From CAMAXB01 sp964476565 (GTDB lineage: Bacteria; Verrucomicrobiota; Verrucomicrobiia; Opitutales; Opitutaceae): a DNA stretch of 64,000 nt. A model generated the notes under the pieces. That model worked only from the letters and a program-made list of their open reading frames with translations. It made no database searches and had not been told where the DNA came from. Positions 26,194 to 34,022 of the stretch are shown here, piece after piece. The first letter of the stretch is position 1. Every line of letters begins with the position of its first letter. A program made the position numbers and the translations under genes. The stretch is taken from positions 1 through 64,000 of the forward strand of contig CAYZBG010000013.1 of the NCBI GenBank assembly GCA_964476565.1. The letters run 5' to 3'.

Positions 26194-28707
26194 TCACGAG
26201 CGCGGGAGAAGCGTGTATTCGCCGCCGGCGACGGTCGTGAACTCGATCACGTCGGCGTCCACGCGCCGCACCTCGACCTCACGATTTCCTTGCCGGACCA
26301 CGGCGCCTCCGGCCACCCGCACGCGACAGGTGCCGGCCTGGCCGGACCGCAGCGTCGCGGAGGAGAGCCGGCCCTGATCCCACGCGAGATCGAGACCGTA
26401 CGCCCCGCGGGCGCGCAGGCCCTTGACCGAACCTTTGGCCCACGCCTTGGGCAGGGCGGGCAGAAGCTCAATCTCGCCGGCATGGGATTGCATCAGCATT
26501 TCGACGATACCGGCCGTGTATCCCTGAATGGCCTGGTTGCCCTCCATCGAGGGCACGCGGTCGCTGTCCTCGGGTGCTGGATGGATGGAGATGTCGGTCT
26601 CCATCATCTTCGTGATACGATAAGCGGACTCCGCGTCTCCAAGTCGTGCATACAGATTGATCTTCCAAGCGGCCGACCAGCCGTGGTTGTCGCCCTTGGC
26701 GACGAGCACCTTGCGCACGGCCTCGGCGAGCTCCGGCGTCCCGCGGCGGGTGATCTGGTTGCTCGGATAGGCGGCGTAGAGGTGCGAAACGTGGCGGTGT
26801 TTCGGATCGAACTCGAGGTAGGGCTTGAGCCACTCCATCAACAGTCCGTCCTCGCGCACCTGCTCCGGCGGAAGCCGCGGCAGCGCGCGCGCGATCTCGG
26901 CCCGGAGATCGGCATCGACCCCGAGTGCGAGCGAAGCCTCGGTGACCTGACGAAAGATGTCGCGCAGCAGCTGGGTGTCCATCGCCACGCCCTCGGTGAT
27001 GGAGTTGCGCACCCCGTTCTCCGGCCGCGGCTGGCCGTGCATCAGGGCGCGGCCGTTGACGAGCACGATGCCGTTTTCCGGGGAGCCGGACGGCGAGGTC
27101 ACAAGCCATTGGCCGTTCTTGTGCTCCACGAGCATGTCGAGACCGAACTCAGCCGCACCCTTCAACAGCGGGTAGATGCGCGCGAGGTAAGCGGGATCCG
27201 GGTTATAGAGATAGTGTTCCCAAAGGTGCTGCGTCAGCCAGATGCCCATGGTCGGGGCCATGCCGTGGAACACCCGGTCGGTCATGGCGGTGTTCATCCA
27301 CACATCGGTGCCATGGTGGGCGGTCCAGCCGCGTGCACCGTAGTTGCCCCGGGCCGTGCGCGCCCCGCTGGCAGCAAGGTCCTCGATGAAGCTCAGGAGC
27401 GAATCCACGGTGCTCGGCAGATTCGCATTCTCCGCGGGCCAGTAGCATTCCTGGATGTTGATGTTGAGGGTCCAGCGTCCGCGCCAGCGGCCCTTGAGGT
27501 CATCGAGCCAGATGTTGTGGTTGTTGAAAGCCATCGTGCCCGGGCGGGAATCGGCGATGAGCAGGTAGCGTCCGTATTGGAAATACTGCGCGGTGTACTT
27601 CGGATCGAGGCCCCCTTGGCGCAGGCGGTCCATGCGCGACGTCGTGTCGTCGAGGGCCGCCTCGTTGGTGCCGAGATCGAGTTGGCAGGCGGCAAAAAGC
27701 GGACGGTAGTCGTCCAGATGGCGCTGCCGCAGCTCGGCATACGTCCGGCCGGATACGCCGCGGATATAGTCGGCGCAGCGCGTGTCGGGATTGGCGGTGA
27801 TGTCGTTCCAGTTGACGTAATTGGTCGCCCCCACGAGCAGGATGGTCACGGCATCCGCCTGTTCGATGCGCAGGGAGTGCGCCTTGCCGTCATGCACGAC
27901 CTGCACGCGGCCCCCCTCGGGCAGCACCCGCACCCTGCCCTGCCAGCGCATCAGGCTCTTGATCTGGGGATTCGGCTGCGAAACGCCGCCCTCGATCAGA
28001 ATCGTGTCGGACCCAAGCGACCGCGTCACAGCCGAGGTATGCAGGCTGGACAGTCCGGTGTTGAGCGTGAGCTGACCCGGTTTCGAGGCGGTGAGACGGA
28101 TCACCACCACCTGGTCCGGGTAACTGGCGAAGGCCTCGCGGGTATACTGGACATCGCCGATGCGGTAGACGGTGCGGGCGATGGCCGACTCCATGTCGAG
28201 TTCGCGGCGGTAGTCCTGCACCGCATCGTGGCCGTCGAAACGCAGATGCAACCGCCCCATGGCCTGGTAGGTCTGCACCACCTCCACCGGGTAACTCAGC
28301 AGGTTGGCCGCGAGGTCGGCGGCCTCGCCGAATTTCTCCTCGGACAACAGCCGCCGAATCTCGGGCAGGGACGGAAGCGCCTTGGGATTCACCGCATCGT
28401 AGGGCTGGCCGGTCCAGAGGGTCTCGTCGTTGAACGGAATGATCTCATCCTTCACCCGTCCGTACAGCATCGCCCCAAAGCGGCCGTTCGCGATCGGCAC
28501 GCCTTCCCAGAACTTCGTCGCCGGCGTCCGGTACCACCAGGCCATGTCCGTCGCCGGCGGCGTGGCCGTGCCGGCGATCGTGGCATCGGGTGGCAGATTC
28601 TCGCCCACCGATGCCGCAGCCGCGGCGCGGGCCGCAGCGGGCACCATCAGGGAGACGGCGAGGACAGACAGGAGACGTAGCAGGGGGATGTGGGGGAGAC
28701 GTAGCAT
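26194..28707 (-). CDS. GH95-family glycoside hydrolase (alpha-L-fucosidase-like)
   Basis: This 837-residue protein has a signal peptide (about residues 1-29). The GH95 layout is clear: an N-terminal beta domain starting 'FWEGVPIANGRFGAMLYG' and 'DETLWTGQPYD', then a helical (alpha/alpha)6 catalytic barrel and a C-terminal beta sandwich. By comparison with characterised GH95 enzymes, the catalytic Asn pair is Asn415/Asn417 in 'NINIQECYWPAE' and the catalytic Glu is Glu544 in 'GSPENG'. The usual Asp of 'FQIDxNFG' is replaced by Glu722 in 'PSMEGNQA'. The linkage or sugar may therefore differ from standard 1,2-alpha-L-fucose hydrolysis (galactose-type substrates also occur in the family). It starts three bases after the alcohol dehydrogenase stop, in one operon preceded by the shared 21-bp operator. 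Confidence 0.88.
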   Translation of the reverse strand: MLRLPHIPLLRLLSVLAVSLMVPAAARAAAAASVGENLPPDATIAGTATPPATDMAWWYRTPATKFWEGVPIANGRFGAMLYGRVKDEIIPFNDETLWTGQPYDAVNPKALPSLPEIRRLLSEEKFGEAADLAANLLSYPVEVVQTYQAMGRLHLRFDGHDAVQDYRRELDMESAIARTVYRIGDVQYTREAFASYPDQVVVIRLTASKPGQLTLNTGLSSLHTSAVTRSLGSDTILIEGGVSQPNPQIKSLMRWQGRVRVLPEGGRVQVVHDGKAHSLRIEQADAVTILLVGATNYVNWNDITANPDTRCADYIRGVSGRTYAELRQRHLDDYRPLFAACQLDLGTNEAALDDTTSRMDRLRQGGLDPKYTAQYFQYGRYLLIADSRPGTMAFNNHNIWLDDLKGRWRGRWTLNINIQECYWPAENANLPSTVDSLLSFIEDLAASGARTARGNYGARGWTAHHGTDVWMNTAMTDRVFHGMAPTMGIWLTQHLWEHYLYNPDPAYLARIYPLLKGAAEFGLDMLVEHKNGQWLVTSPSGSPENGIVLVNGRALMHGQPRPENGVRNSITEGVAMDTQLLRDIFRQVTEASLALGVDADLRAEIARALPRLPPEQVREDGLLMEWLKPYLEFDPKHRHVSHLYAAYPSNQITRRGTPELAEAVRKVLVAKGDNHGWSAAWKINLYARLGDAESAYRITKMMETDISIHPAPEDSDRVPSMEGNQAIQGYTAGIVEMLMQSHAGEIELLPALPKAWAKGSVKGLRARGAYGLDLAWDQGRLSSATLRSGQAGTCRVRVAGGAVVRQGNREVEVRRVDADVIEFTTVAGGEYTLLPRS

Positions 28708-28710
28708 AAA

Positions 28711-29742
28711 TCAGGGGGCGAGGATGACCTTCAACAGGCCTCGCTCGCGGGCATGGAGGCGGGCGAACCACGACGCGCCCTCCTCCAAGGGTGCGATGGC
28801 GCTCAGAAGCGGCTTCACGTCGAGTTTCCCGCGCGCCATCATGTCGAGACAGGCCGGATAATCGCCGGCCGAGGCACAGGAACCATGGAGCGTGAGTTCG
28901 CGCGTGACCACCACTTGAAGGGGCAGTTCCACCTTCGGAGACACATTGCCCACGAGGGTAACGGTGCCTCCCTTGCGCACGCAGCGAACAGCCAGGTCAA
29001 CCGTCGGCGCCACGCCCACCGCCTCGAAGGCATGCACCACGCCGACCTTGCCAGTGTGGGACAGGATCGCCTCGAGCGGAGCTTCTGTGGACGAATTGAT
29101 CGCGATGTCGGCACCCAGCTTCAACGCCTGCTCCAGCCGGTCCGCGGCCGTATCGACCACGAACACCTTGCCGCAACCGGCGATGCGCAGGGCCTGAAGC
29201 AACGCGAGGCCGATCATGCCGCAGCCAATGATGACCACGGAATCGTTGATCGCCGGCTTGGCGCGCTTCACCGCATGGAAGGCAATGGTGAACGGCTCGA
29301 TCAGCGCGGCCTGCTCGAAGGAGATTCCGTCCGGGATGCGATAGACGATGTGCTGCGGCACCGCCACGTACTCCGCGAAGGCCCCGGCCTGACGGTAGTC
29401 CTCGCAGGACACGCCGAGCACCCGGCGGTGATCGCACAGGTTGATCTCGCCGCGGCGGCAGAAGTCGCACTTTCCGCAGTAGATCGTCGAATCGAAGGTG
29501 ACGCGGTCGCCCGTCGCCCAACCCTTCACATCCCGCCCGGTGCGGGCGATCACACCCGCCGCCTCGTGACCCATCACGATCGGCGGCCGGCGCCGGCCCG
29601 TCGAACCGTCCATGCCGTGCACGTCGCTGCCGCAGATGCCGCAGGCTTTGACGGCGACCAACACATCCTCCGGGCCGATCTCCGGCACGGGAAGGTCTTG
29701 GAGTGAGAACTGATTGGGCTGGGTGAGGACGAGGGCACGCAT
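28711..29742 (-). CDS. zinc-dependent medium-chain alcohol/polyol dehydrogenase
   Basis: The 343 residues start at ATG 29742 (MRALVLTQPNQFSLQD); an ATG six codons upstream is possible. It is a medium-chain dehydrogenase with catalytic zinc ligands in 'CGICGSDVHG' and 'GHEAAG', the structural zinc cluster 'CGKCDFCRRGEINLC', and a Rossmann nucleotide site ('VVIIGCGMIGLALLQAL'). It resembles the sorbitol/threonine/galactitol dehydrogenase branch. Being in an operon with a GH95 fucosidase and under the 21-bp operator shared with fucU, it probably oxidises a sugar, sugar alcohol or sugar-acid intermediate of the same pathway. The exact substrate cannot be read from sequence. It is the first gene of the unit. 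Confidence 0.87.
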   Translation of the reverse strand: MRALVLTQPNQFSLQDLPVPEIGPEDVLVAVKACGICGSDVHGMDGSTGRRRPPIVMGHEAAGVIARTGRDVKGWATGDRVTFDSTIYCGKCDFCRRGEINLCDHRRVLGVSCEDYRQAGAFAEYVAVPQHIVYRIPDGISFEQAALIEPFTIAFHAVKRAKPAINDSVVIIGCGMIGLALLQALRIAGCGKVFVVDTAADRLEQALKLGADIAINSSTEAPLEAILSHTGKVGVVHAFEAVGVAPTVDLAVRCVRKGGTVTLVGNVSPKVELPLQVVVTRELTLHGSCASAGDYPACLDMMARGKLDVKPLLSAIAPLEEGASWFARLHARERGLLKVILAP

Positions 29743-29838
29743 GGCGGGGGACGACTCCACCGAGGTGCAACGTGCACCCGTTTCGCGGGAGTCGGGTGCA
29801 GGCTAGACCGGGGAATCGGGCTGGGTCAGCCCCCAGAT

Positions 29839-29859
29839 GCGATATATGTTGCGGTATAT
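29839..29859 (-). promoter_or_regulatory. operator copy B, upstream of the alcohol dehydrogenase-GH95 operon
   Basis: Read leftward toward the gene, the site is ATATACCGCA followed by ACATATATCGC. It matches the fucU copy at 15 of 21 positions, including the entire last eight bases. It lies 96 bases before the ATG at 29742, in the same relative orientation as the other two copies. Confidence 0.65.
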
Positions 29860-29869
29860 AGTAAAGCAA
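29841..29869 (-). promoter_or_regulatory. candidate sigma-70-type promoter overlapping operator B
   Basis: On the minus strand TTGCTT (29869-29864) and TATATC (29846-29841) are separated by exactly 17 bases. The TATATC lies inside the operator, so a bound regulator would block RNA polymerase, which fits a repressor. The hexamers are only moderate matches. Confidence 0.45.
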
Positions 29870-30079
29870 AAAGGCCGCAGCCCGTGCAAGTGACCCTCAC
29901 GTCCGCCTTGGACCCCAGAGCGACCCAAGCCGCAACCCCACCGCAGCGACGCCCTCCGAGACGGCCTGGCCCAGGCCGCGGAAGCCGATCAGGCGCCAGC
30001 CGAAGCCGGCGCGAAGGCTGAGCAATCGCGGGGGCGGGCCGCGTCGGCAGCCACCCACCCCCGCCGACAGAACCTGCCG
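29870..30079 (-). other. non-coding spacer after the third TonB receptor
   Basis: The whole gap 29743-30079 (337 bases) holds operator B and its candidate promoter at its left end. The remaining 210 bases are G+C-rich with no credible reading frame. A loose G/C-rich inverted repeat (around 30030-30066, GGCGGGGG against CCGCCCCCGC on the minus strand) lies soon after the receptor stop but lacks a T tract. Nothing else is recognised. Confidence 0.4.
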
Positions 30080-32818
30080 TCAGAACCGCACCGTGGCGCT
30101 CAGGATGAACCGCCGCGGACTGCCGTTGAACACGTAATTGTTCCCGTTCAGCACAAAGCTGCCATCGGCCAACTGCACCGAATTGAACGAGGTGTAGCGC
30201 TTGAAGTACTCGTCGAAGACATTGTCGACGTTGAGCTGAAAATCCACGTTCTGGCCGAAGACCCGGGTGCGGTAGCCCGCCATGAAGTTCACGATCTCGT
30301 AACCCTTGGTGCGGATTTCGGTGAAGGTGTTCTCGTTGCCGAGTCCGGGCACGCGCTGCTGGTAGACCACGAAGCGTTCCCCGCGGATGTTCGCCCCGCC
30401 GCCGATACGGAGGCCCTTTAGCCGTCCGGCGGAGAATTCGTAGTTCGTGAACACATTGGCGGTGAAGTCGACTGTGCCCGTGAGCGGACGGCCGTTCGCG
30501 ACCGAGGCCAGCCGGCCCTGGATCGTCTGCAGGTCGTTGCGGAACGACGTCGCCCGGGAGTCGCCGGCGGCCACGAGGTTCGCGAGGGTGGATTCCCAAA
30601 GGGCGATGTTGTTGTCGTAGTAAGCCAGGGTGCGGGCGAAGCCGCCGGTGCGTTCGGTCTGGGGCAGCGAGAGGTTGAATGAGGTGCGCCAGTTGCGCGT
30701 GGGATTCACGACCACTTCAAACTCGACGCCGTCGCCCTCGTAGTCGATCACCTCGGCCGGTCCGGTCGGCACCTGCCGCGCCGGATCGATGACGGTCCAG
30801 AGGCGGTTGATCTCGTTCCGGGGGAAGGTGACGCCGGTGTTGTTGTCGTTCGTCTGCTCGTTCTGATAATACGCCACCGAGCCGACGATCCGGCCGTCCC
30901 ACAGGCTCAGCTTGGCGCCGACCTCCCAGCCCTTGGAGTCCTTTGAGGGCAGGGGCGTGTCGGGGACGCCGGTCTCCGGATTGAGCAGGAAGCCGACGTT
31001 CGAGGTGTCATATCCCTCCGAATACGAGGCGTAGGGCGAAAGCCACTCGGTAAGCCGGTAGACGGCACCCGCGTTGCGGGTGATCACCGGTTTGAAGTCA
31101 TCGCCATCGAGCCGTTCGTTGTAGCTGGTGAACTCGCCTGTCACCGGATCGACGTTGGCGGTGACCCGCTTCTTGCGCAGCTTGTCGTGGCGGATGCCGA
31201 CCAGGGTGGTGAGCCGACCGTCCCGGAACCACTTCGACGAGGCGGCAACCTGGCCCGAGTAGAGGTCTTTGTCCTCGCCGGGGAAGAAGTTCCACACGCC
31301 GCTGATTGCACCCTCCGGCACGAGCGAAGCCGAGCGGCCGCGCTGGTCTTCGTAGATGCGCAGGCGGAGCGAGTTCGGATTGGCGAAGGGGTTCTGGAAA
31401 CGGGCTCCGGGCACGTCGCGCATGACCTGCCGCGAGGTGTCGCGGTAGGCGTCGCGCCGGTAGGCGCCGCCGAGCAGGAAGCGATGGCTCGACCAGCCAA
31501 AGTCCGCGACGTACGCCGCCGTGATGCGGCCCTCGTGCAGCGTGTTCGCCTGCCGGGTGATGCCGTACTGGCCTGTCTCCGTGTAACGCTTGCCGAAGTT
31601 CGGGTTCACCGAGCCGTCGGGCAGATTCCGGTTGATGTCGACCCGGATGCCCTCGGCGGCGAGTTGCTGCTGATCACGCAGCTGCTCGGCGACGTTGCCT
31701 GCCACCTCGAGGAAGAGGTTCTCCCCCACCCTTTGCTCGACGGTCAGCGCGACCACGTCGTGCGTCAGGGTGGTGTCATGATCGTCGCCAAGGCGGATAT
31801 TGTACCCGCGGTAGGGCAGCACGGGCACACCGGACGAGACGTAGGCCGGCCGGTTGACGTCGAGCTGATAACCGGTGCCAGAGGTCTGGGCAAAGTTGGA
31901 CCAGGTCACGATGCCGACGGAGCCGGGCGAATACACGTGATAGTTCGCCGAGATGCGCGACGTGCCGGATCCCGTGACGAGCGGCTGGTTGGCCGCGGTG
32001 TACGTGGTCGTTCCGTCCCAGGCACCCAAGTCGTCGCGGAGCACCGAACCAAAGAAACGCACGGAGGAGTCCTGCCGGTAGGTCTCCGCCTCCACGCGCA
32101 CCTTGGTGTTCCGGAACGGCGTCCAGGTGACGGTGCCGAACAGCCCGGAGCGCTTGATGTACGTCGAGTCGACCCAATCGTCCTCGTCCTGAAACAGTCC
32201 CGCGACGCGAATGGCCAGATTCTCGGTCAGCTTGCGGTTCACATCGAGCGTGGCCCGGCCGAAACCGCCTTCGGAGCTGTAGCGGTAGCTCACGCTGCCG
32301 AAGTTGCGCAACTTGGCCTGCTTCGTCGACACGTTCAGCGTGCCGCCCGCCTTGGTGTCGCCGAACACCAGCGCGTTCGGTCCGCGCGCCGAGTCCAGCC
32401 GTTCGGTGATGTAGCTGTCGGGATTGACGTAGCTGATGAAGAAATTGCGGTAGAGAAATCCTGAGGGAAAGCCGCGCACGCTGACGCTGTAGTCGCTCAA
32501 CGGCGACGGGGTGAGCGGAAGGGCGTTCGGGAAATACTGCGCCGCCGTGCTGAGATCAGTGGCGGCGATGTCGTCGAGGAAATCGCGCGTCATCACGGAG
32601 ACCGACGACGCCAGCTCCTGCAGCGACGTCGACAGGCGTCCGCCCGCCAGCGAGTTGGCCGCAACGTAGCCGGTGTCGCGTTCGCTGCTGATTTCAAAGG
32701 GCGAGAGAACGATCACCGGCTCTTCGGCAGCCGGCGGAGTGGCGGGAGCGGTCTGGGCCGCGCCCACGGCCGGCAGCACAAGCGCGCCGGCCAAGGTGAG
32801 GAAACGAAGGTGGTTCAT
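30080..32818 (-). CDS. TonB-dependent outer-membrane receptor (Opitutaceae type)
   Basis: The start at 32818 (MNHLRFLTLAGALVLPAVGAAQ) gives 912 residues with a signal peptide; the longer frame upstream is antisense to the LacI leader. After a short Pro-rich linker comes 'VIVLSPFEISSERDTGYVAANSLAGGRL', diagnostic of this receptor group. A plug follows ('YSVSVRGFPSGFLYRNFF', 'ERLDSARGPNALVFGDTKAGGTLNV'), then a barrel ending 'RRFILSATVRF'. Near the C-terminus 'GRLKGLRIGGGANIRGERFV' closely matches the partial receptor at the right edge of the window, so those two are paralogues. The gene is divergent from a LacI regulator, with a 16-bp palindrome between them, and is probably controlled by it. 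It takes up an unidentified oligosaccharide. Confidence 0.9.
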   Translation of the reverse strand: MNHLRFLTLAGALVLPAVGAAQTAPATPPAAEEPVIVLSPFEISSERDTGYVAANSLAGGRLSTSLQELASSVSVMTRDFLDDIAATDLSTAAQYFPNALPLTPSPLSDYSVSVRGFPSGFLYRNFFISYVNPDSYITERLDSARGPNALVFGDTKAGGTLNVSTKQAKLRNFGSVSYRYSSEGGFGRATLDVNRKLTENLAIRVAGLFQDEDDWVDSTYIKRSGLFGTVTWTPFRNTKVRVEAETYRQDSSVRFFGSVLRDDLGAWDGTTTYTAANQPLVTGSGTSRISANYHVYSPGSVGIVTWSNFAQTSGTGYQLDVNRPAYVSSGVPVLPYRGYNIRLGDDHDTTLTHDVVALTVEQRVGENLFLEVAGNVAEQLRDQQQLAAEGIRVDINRNLPDGSVNPNFGKRYTETGQYGITRQANTLHEGRITAAYVADFGWSSHRFLLGGAYRRDAYRDTSRQVMRDVPGARFQNPFANPNSLRLRIYEDQRGRSASLVPEGAISGVWNFFPGEDKDLYSGQVAASSKWFRDGRLTTLVGIRHDKLRKKRVTANVDPVTGEFTSYNERLDGDDFKPVITRNAGAVYRLTEWLSPYASYSEGYDTSNVGFLLNPETGVPDTPLPSKDSKGWEVGAKLSLWDGRIVGSVAYYQNEQTNDNNTGVTFPRNEINRLWTVIDPARQVPTGPAEVIDYEGDGVEFEVVVNPTRNWRTSFNLSLPQTERTGGFARTLAYYDNNIALWESTLANLVAAGDSRATSFRNDLQTIQGRLASVANGRPLTGTVDFTANVFTNYEFSAGRLKGLRIGGGANIRGERFVVYQQRVPGLGNENTFTEIRTKGYEIVNFMAGYRTRVFGQNVDFQLNVDNVFDEYFKRYTSFNSVQLADGSFVLNGNNYVFNGSPRRFILSATVRF

Positions 32819-32916
32819 ACGGGACAATGGGGTGCAGGGTGGAACGCCGCGGAGCGCGGGGGCCTCGCGACTTCCTTCCCATGCGCCCACGGTGTCAGGC
32901 CGGCAAGTGCCCGCCC

Positions 32917-32932
32917 GTGGGACCTGTCCCAC
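32917..32932. promoter_or_regulatory. 16-bp perfect palindrome, candidate LacI operator
   Basis: GTGGGAC-CT-GTCCCAC is a perfect 7-bp inverted repeat in the 174-base divergent spacer between the TonB receptor (start 32818) and the LacI regulator (start 32993). Upstream at about 32887 CCCACGG is complementary to part of it. Length and location suit a LacI-family operator; binding itself is inferred. Confidence 0.4.
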
Positions 32933-32992
32933 CCTCTGAAATCCTTCCGCCGGGAACTTGCCAAGCGTCCCGCCCGGACCACCTTTCCGAGG

Positions 32993-34000
32993 ATGCATCT
33001 GAGAGTGACCCTGCGGGACATCGCCCACGCCTGCGGCGTCGGCAAGTCGACCGTCGCGCGGGTCTTGTCCGGCAGTCCGCAGGTTTCGGACGAAGTCCGC
33101 GCCCAGGTACTCCGCATGGCCGGCGAGCTTGGCTACCGCCCCGACCCGAGCCTGCGCGTGCTTGCCCAACACCGCTGGAAACGGGGCACGCCGGCAGCGA
33201 GCACCCTCGCCGTGATCGACCTGAAGTCCAAGCACAGCAACGCCCTGGCCATCTACCGTCCCGGACTCGCCCAGGCCGCCGAACGGGCGGGCTATCGCCT
33301 CGAGGAATACCGGCTGTCGCACTACGGCTCACTCAAGCGCATCGGCGAGGTAATTCATCATCGGGGCATCCGCGGGCTGATTGTCCCTCCTGTGACCGAT
33401 GCGCTCGAGTGGTCGATCGATTGGTCGCCCTTTTGCACAGTTGGCTGCGGCGTGGGCGAGTACCGGCTCCCCGTGCACAGCGTCGACATCAGTTACTTCA
33501 GCGCCACCCGCCTCTGCTGGCGGGAGTGCCGGGCTCGGGGATACCGGAGGATCGGTGCGTTGCTGTTCCGCCAGCCGGGCCCGGACACCAACGACTCGCT
33601 CCGGCATGCCGCCGTGTTCTACGAGCAGTCGTTGCTGTCGGCCGGCGAGGTGACCATTCCACCGTTCTCCGGCACCATGCAGGACAACGAAGGCATCGCC
33701 CGCTGGTTCCGCCATCACCGGCCCGATGCGGTGATCTCACTCAACGAAGGTGCGCTGTGGGTGCTGCGCGATCTGGGGGAGAAAATCCCGGAAACGGTCG
33801 GCTACTGCATTCTCAGCCATCCGGGAAAGAGCCAGTTCGACGCGAGCGGCGCCGCCACCCACCGCAGCCACATCGCCGAGAGTGCGGTCAACTGGCTCGA
33901 CCAGCTTCTGCGCAGCAACCAGTTCGGCCTGCCCAGCGTACCCGATGTCCTGCTCGTCGAACCGCACTGGATCGAAGGCCGCACCCTCCGTCCGCGTTGA
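32993..34000 (+). CDS. LacI-family transcriptional regulator
   Basis: The 335 residues start at ATG 32993 (MHLRVTLRDIAHACGV), where the helix-turn-helix begins. The N-terminal DNA-binding region is canonical: 'TLRDIAHACGVGKSTVARVLSGSPQVSDEVRAQVLRMAGELGYRPD', with the hinge following. The sensor domain (about 65-330) is periplasmic-binding-like ('STLAVIDLKSKHSN', 'IRGLIVPPVTDALEW', 'DAVISLNEGALWVLRDLG'). It is divergent from the TonB receptor ending at 30080, the likely target of repression. Its 3' end is only 19 bases from the convergent sulfatase gene, with a dyad covering both stops. The effector is presumably a sugar from the receptor's substrate. Confidence 0.9.
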   Translation: MHLRVTLRDIAHACGVGKSTVARVLSGSPQVSDEVRAQVLRMAGELGYRPDPSLRVLAQHRWKRGTPAASTLAVIDLKSKHSNALAIYRPGLAQAAERAGYRLEEYRLSHYGSLKRIGEVIHHRGIRGLIVPPVTDALEWSIDWSPFCTVGCGVGEYRLPVHSVDISYFSATRLCWRECRARGYRRIGALLFRQPGPDTNDSLRHAAVFYEQSLLSAGEVTIPPFSGTMQDNEGIARWFRHHRPDAVISLNEGALWVLRDLGEKIPETVGYCILSHPGKSQFDASGAATHRSHIAESAVNWLDQLLRSNQFGLPSVPDVLLVEPHWIEGRTLRPR

Positions 34001-34022
34001 GGGCACCGGGCCCAGTGCCTCA
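33998..34022. terminator. dyad spanning both stop codons of convergent genes
   Basis: TGAGGGCAC ... GTGCCTCA flanks a GGGCCC core across the stop of the LacI gene and the stop of the sulfatase gene, with one bulged base. It could end transcription from both sides, though it lacks T tracts. Confidence 0.35.

Noticed and set aside
29826..30599. 257-residue minus-strand open frame across the receptor 3' end and spacer
   Set aside because: It lies in a different frame from the receptor, has an Arg/Pro-rich composition, and overlaps the operator B region.
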